Shown here in pieces: positions 61,341-64,000 of a stretch of DNA of 64,000 bases (position 1 is its first letter; each line of letters opens with the position of its first letter). The translations under genes were made by a program, and so were the position numbers. Under the pieces are notes generated by a model. The model searched no databases. It saw nothing but the letters and a program-made list of their open reading frames with translations, and had not been told where the DNA came from. This DNA is from Malaya genurostris (taxonomy: Eukaryota; Arthropoda; Insecta; Diptera; Culicidae), in assembly GCF_030247185.1 (NCBI RefSeq), contig NC_080570.1:153153641-153217640 (forward strand), given 5' to 3'.

Positions 61341-62324
61341 CTGGAAATCGGAAACGAGGAGTTACTAGAATTCACTGAACAATGTAAATTTTCTTGTTGT
61401 TGTTGTTGTTGTTATGGTTCAACCTATGCCGATCGTGTGCGCGCATACTAATTCACCCTACGTTCATACCTGCGCCATCCAGGAACCGTGTGTGAGGATT
61501 TAAAAGTTAATCAAAAAGTGGAATATGTGAACACTTTTCATCTCTTTTCACAGTTTTTTGAAATCGTTTGATCTTTCAAGCACCGGAGCGAACCGGGTTG
61601 GAAATTGAATAATTGATTAATAACACGAGTGGTGCTTACTTATGCAGTTAGAGGATGATTTTTTTTTTCATACGAGGCTTATTGTGACGATGGATTCACC
61701 CCTTTTTCGCCTTGAGTTTGGTTGATTTATTATTGTTTTCGTTTGCTTGGAAGAAGATGAAACATAATACTGTTGCCTCAGTCCAGTGCCAACATTGTAT
61801 GGCCCGGATTGAAGTACTCTCGATGTTTGGGCAGCAATTGTTTTGCTTCCAAAGTCACGTATGATGACTTGTTTTAACAGCCAGCCAACGTTCCGCGATT
61901 GTCGTTATGCGCTACTGTTTTCAGTTTTAGGAGTTTTTCACTGCTCCAAGTTGAAGTAATGTACTGAAATACCAAAGGAAAATAATGGTAGATTTTACTT
62001 GCGCGCTTCGTTTACATCGGTCAATGAAACAGATTGAAATGTCAATTCTATATTCAAGATCGAAGCAGGCAGTATTGTGCAACCAGCTCAAAATCGGGTT
62101 TTCACGATTTTCACAGAAACACAGGTAAAGTTTACGATTAAATTTTCGCAATTAGATATTTTACCGTTAATGCTAATTTTAATTTACTAGACAATTCAGT
62201 AGCACTGCTTCCATGCTCGCAAGGCAACTTAGTTTAACGTAAGACACCAGTGGTCCTACAACCAGAAAGCGGTAAGAAAAATCGTAGATCTGAAAACTAC
62301 AAAATCTCATACCCATTCGAAGGG
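61341..62324. other. sim upstream intron, left part
   Basis: Intron sequence with a (GTT)n run near 61395. No element ends seen. Confidence 0.45.
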
Positions 62325-62616
62325 GCCCCTACACGAGACAATCCAAAGTATTGTCAATCCTTCATGAATACACCAATTCCATTTAGATGCGAATGGCCGT
62401 GTTTCATCACACTATCAATAGTATTGTCAAAATCACGAGTATTTACAAGAACATTGTCTCGTGGTAGGACCGCTATTGAGAGAAGAATTCATGGCACATA
62501 CTAAATAGTTTCCTCTCAGGAGAAAGTATTGTTAGATTGATGAGCAGTTTTGATTTGTTGACAATATTTTCATCAACCCGATTCATGTGTTGACGATAAT
62601 ATTGTCACGTGTAAGA
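62325..62616. mobile_element. Second copy of the ATTGTCAA-rich MITE
   Basis: Left end GCCCCTACACGAGACAATCC, then AAAGTATTGTCAATCC; right end GATAATATTGTCACGTGTAA. The internal CTCAGGAGAAAGTATTGT and TTGATGAGCAGTTTTGATTT match the copy split by the hAT element (28262-28315). About 290 bp, uninterrupted. Confidence 0.8.
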
Positions 62617-62862
62617 GCACTTTTACACGTCTGGAATTAGATTCGGAAAACAGTATAATTTCCAAATGTATTCCGAATCAGATGCAACAACCGATTCCGA
62701 AAATTCTGTGAGATAACAGCATAAATAATTCGATCATTATTTCACTCCCTATTTGACACTATTACTTCGCAATGATGTTGACCAACGAGCAATAAAGGCA
62801 ATTGAAAACGTCTGCTTGTAACCGCTTTTGTTAGTTCAATTTGTTTATTGAGGAGCAGGGAA

Positions 62863-64000
62863 AAGAAGAATCTGTTACAAAAACTGCCTTGTAAACATCG
62901 TGGCGGACCGATAATAAATCGAAGTCAATTCGTTTGCATCCGTCATGGTAATTCGGAAGACTCAAACAGGTTCTCAATGGGAAACGACGAAGTGCGAAAC
63001 GGACAAGTTTGCGTTAGATTGTTTCAATACGTTGGATACAGGCAAATTCATTTGAAAAATCATGGCGGGAGCTGAAGAGAAAGGCCGATCTGAGCCGATT
63101 TTAGTTCATTGTGCACTGAAGTTCGTTTCTGTCGAAGTTGGTTTCCAACAGGTATAAAACCTCCTCATCTTTTGCATCAACAGATTACAGTCATCCAAAT
63201 AATACATTTTTCTTATACTTAATTCAACATTATTATTAATACTAATCAGACTAAAATTATGTGAATACTGATTAGACTGAAATGAATCTAATTAGACAGC
63301 AATTTAAGAAACAGTTTCTTGAAAGCATTACGTAATAGATGAAAGTCACAAGTACTGGAACACTGATTGAACACGCGGTACATTCTGGTAAAGGGTTCAT
63401 TGAGTCCGTAATTAGTTCTAGCGCGGAGCATACGAAAAAAGAATAGATGCGAAGGTTGCGGCGATGAATTGTAACAGCTGTAAAAGCTCAGTGCAATCGA
63501 TTCGTGATCAAAGAAGATCTGTTACAAAAACTGACTTGCAAACATCGTGGCGGATCGATAATAAATCGAAGTTAATTAGTGTGCCTCCGTCATGGTAATT
63601 CGGAAGACTCAAACAGGTTCTCCATGGGAAACGACGAAGTGCGAAACGGACAAATTTGCGTTAGATTGTTTCAATACGTTGGATACGGGCAAATTCATTT
63701 GAAAAATCATGGCGGGAGCTGAAGAGAAAGGCCGATCTGAGCCGATCTTAGTTCATTGTGCACTGAAGTTCGTTTCTGTCGAAGTTGGTTTCCAACAGGC
63801 ATAAAACCTCCTCATCTTTTGCATCAACAGATTACAGTCATCCAAATAATACATTTTTCTTATACTTAATTCAACATTATTATTAATACTAATCAGACTA
63901 AAATTATGTGAATACTGATTAGACTGAAATGAATCTAATTTGACAGCAATTTAAGAAACAGTTTCTTGAAAACATTACGTGATAGATGAAAGTCACAAGT
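62863..64000. repeat. 647-bp tandem duplication in the sim intron
   Basis: TCTGTTACAAAAACTG occurs at 62871 and again at 63518, and the sequence after each is almost identical for ~480 bp (to AGATGAAAGTCACAAGT). The second copy runs off the window end. Both copies contain a conserved 31-codon ORF starting MAGAEEKGRSEPILVH (63062-63157 and 63709-63804). A diverged relative of the region just before that ATG is at 59814-59840. Confidence 0.9.

Overview
The window looks like a piece of a repeat-rich dipteran genome, most probably a culicine mosquito. Spliced genes with GT-AG introns have Drosophila-like orthologues. The background is AT-rich and packed with transposon debris, including Tc1/mariner DD37E elements of the type described from mosquitoes, Jockey-clade retrotransposons and many MITEs. 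No prokaryotic or viral genes were seen. The species call is inference.

Three host genes can be assembled exon by exon. ODAD3/CCDC151, an outer dynein arm docking factor, lies on + at 32579-34602 (4 exons, 606 aa). Polycomblike (Pcl), an accessory subunit of PRC2, lies on - with coding 52433-45804 (6 coding exons, 1030 aa), and a probable non-coding first exon near 53.5-53.7 kb. The 3' part of single-minded (sim), a bHLH-PAS regulator of the CNS midline, lies on - in four exons between 61340 and 56335; its bHLH and PAS-A exons lie beyond the window. A lone signal-peptide exon (- 14867-14744) suggests the start of a fourth, secreted or membrane protein gene.

Layout. 1-5 kb: transposon scraps, a MITE and a satellite with a ~620-bp higher-order period. 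5.4-7.6 kb: GC-richer, microsatellite-rich, possibly regulatory or UTR sequence. 8-10 kb: a dispersed mosquito-type repeat with a long GT microsatellite. 10-17 kb: mostly unassigned. 17.1-28.4 kb: a nested transposon stack, in which a MITE is split by a hAT element (perfect 8-bp target duplication) that is itself split by a 4.8-kb Jockey element (10-bp duplication) and carries a second MITE. 29.3-30.5 kb: a DD37E mariner with both ends. 31.3-31.8 kb: a long fold-back element. 32.6-34.6 kb: ODAD3. 35-37 kb: a degenerate TTCTGGA array with two MITEs inside. 37-45 kb: mariner remnants and a second fold-back repeat with a tRNA-like B box. 45.8-53.7 kb: Pcl, with an internally deleted Jockey copy in its largest intron. 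56.3-64 kb: sim, with a second copy of the split MITE and a 647-bp tandem duplication in its upstream intron.

Pcl and sim are both developmental chromatin/transcription regulators in the same orientation, with about 2.6 kb between the sim stop and the putative Pcl promoter. ODAD3 is a cilium/flagellum gene with no evident link to them. The most notable structure is the nested stack: removing the Jockey insertion on paper leaves an uninterrupted 656-codon hAT transposase.
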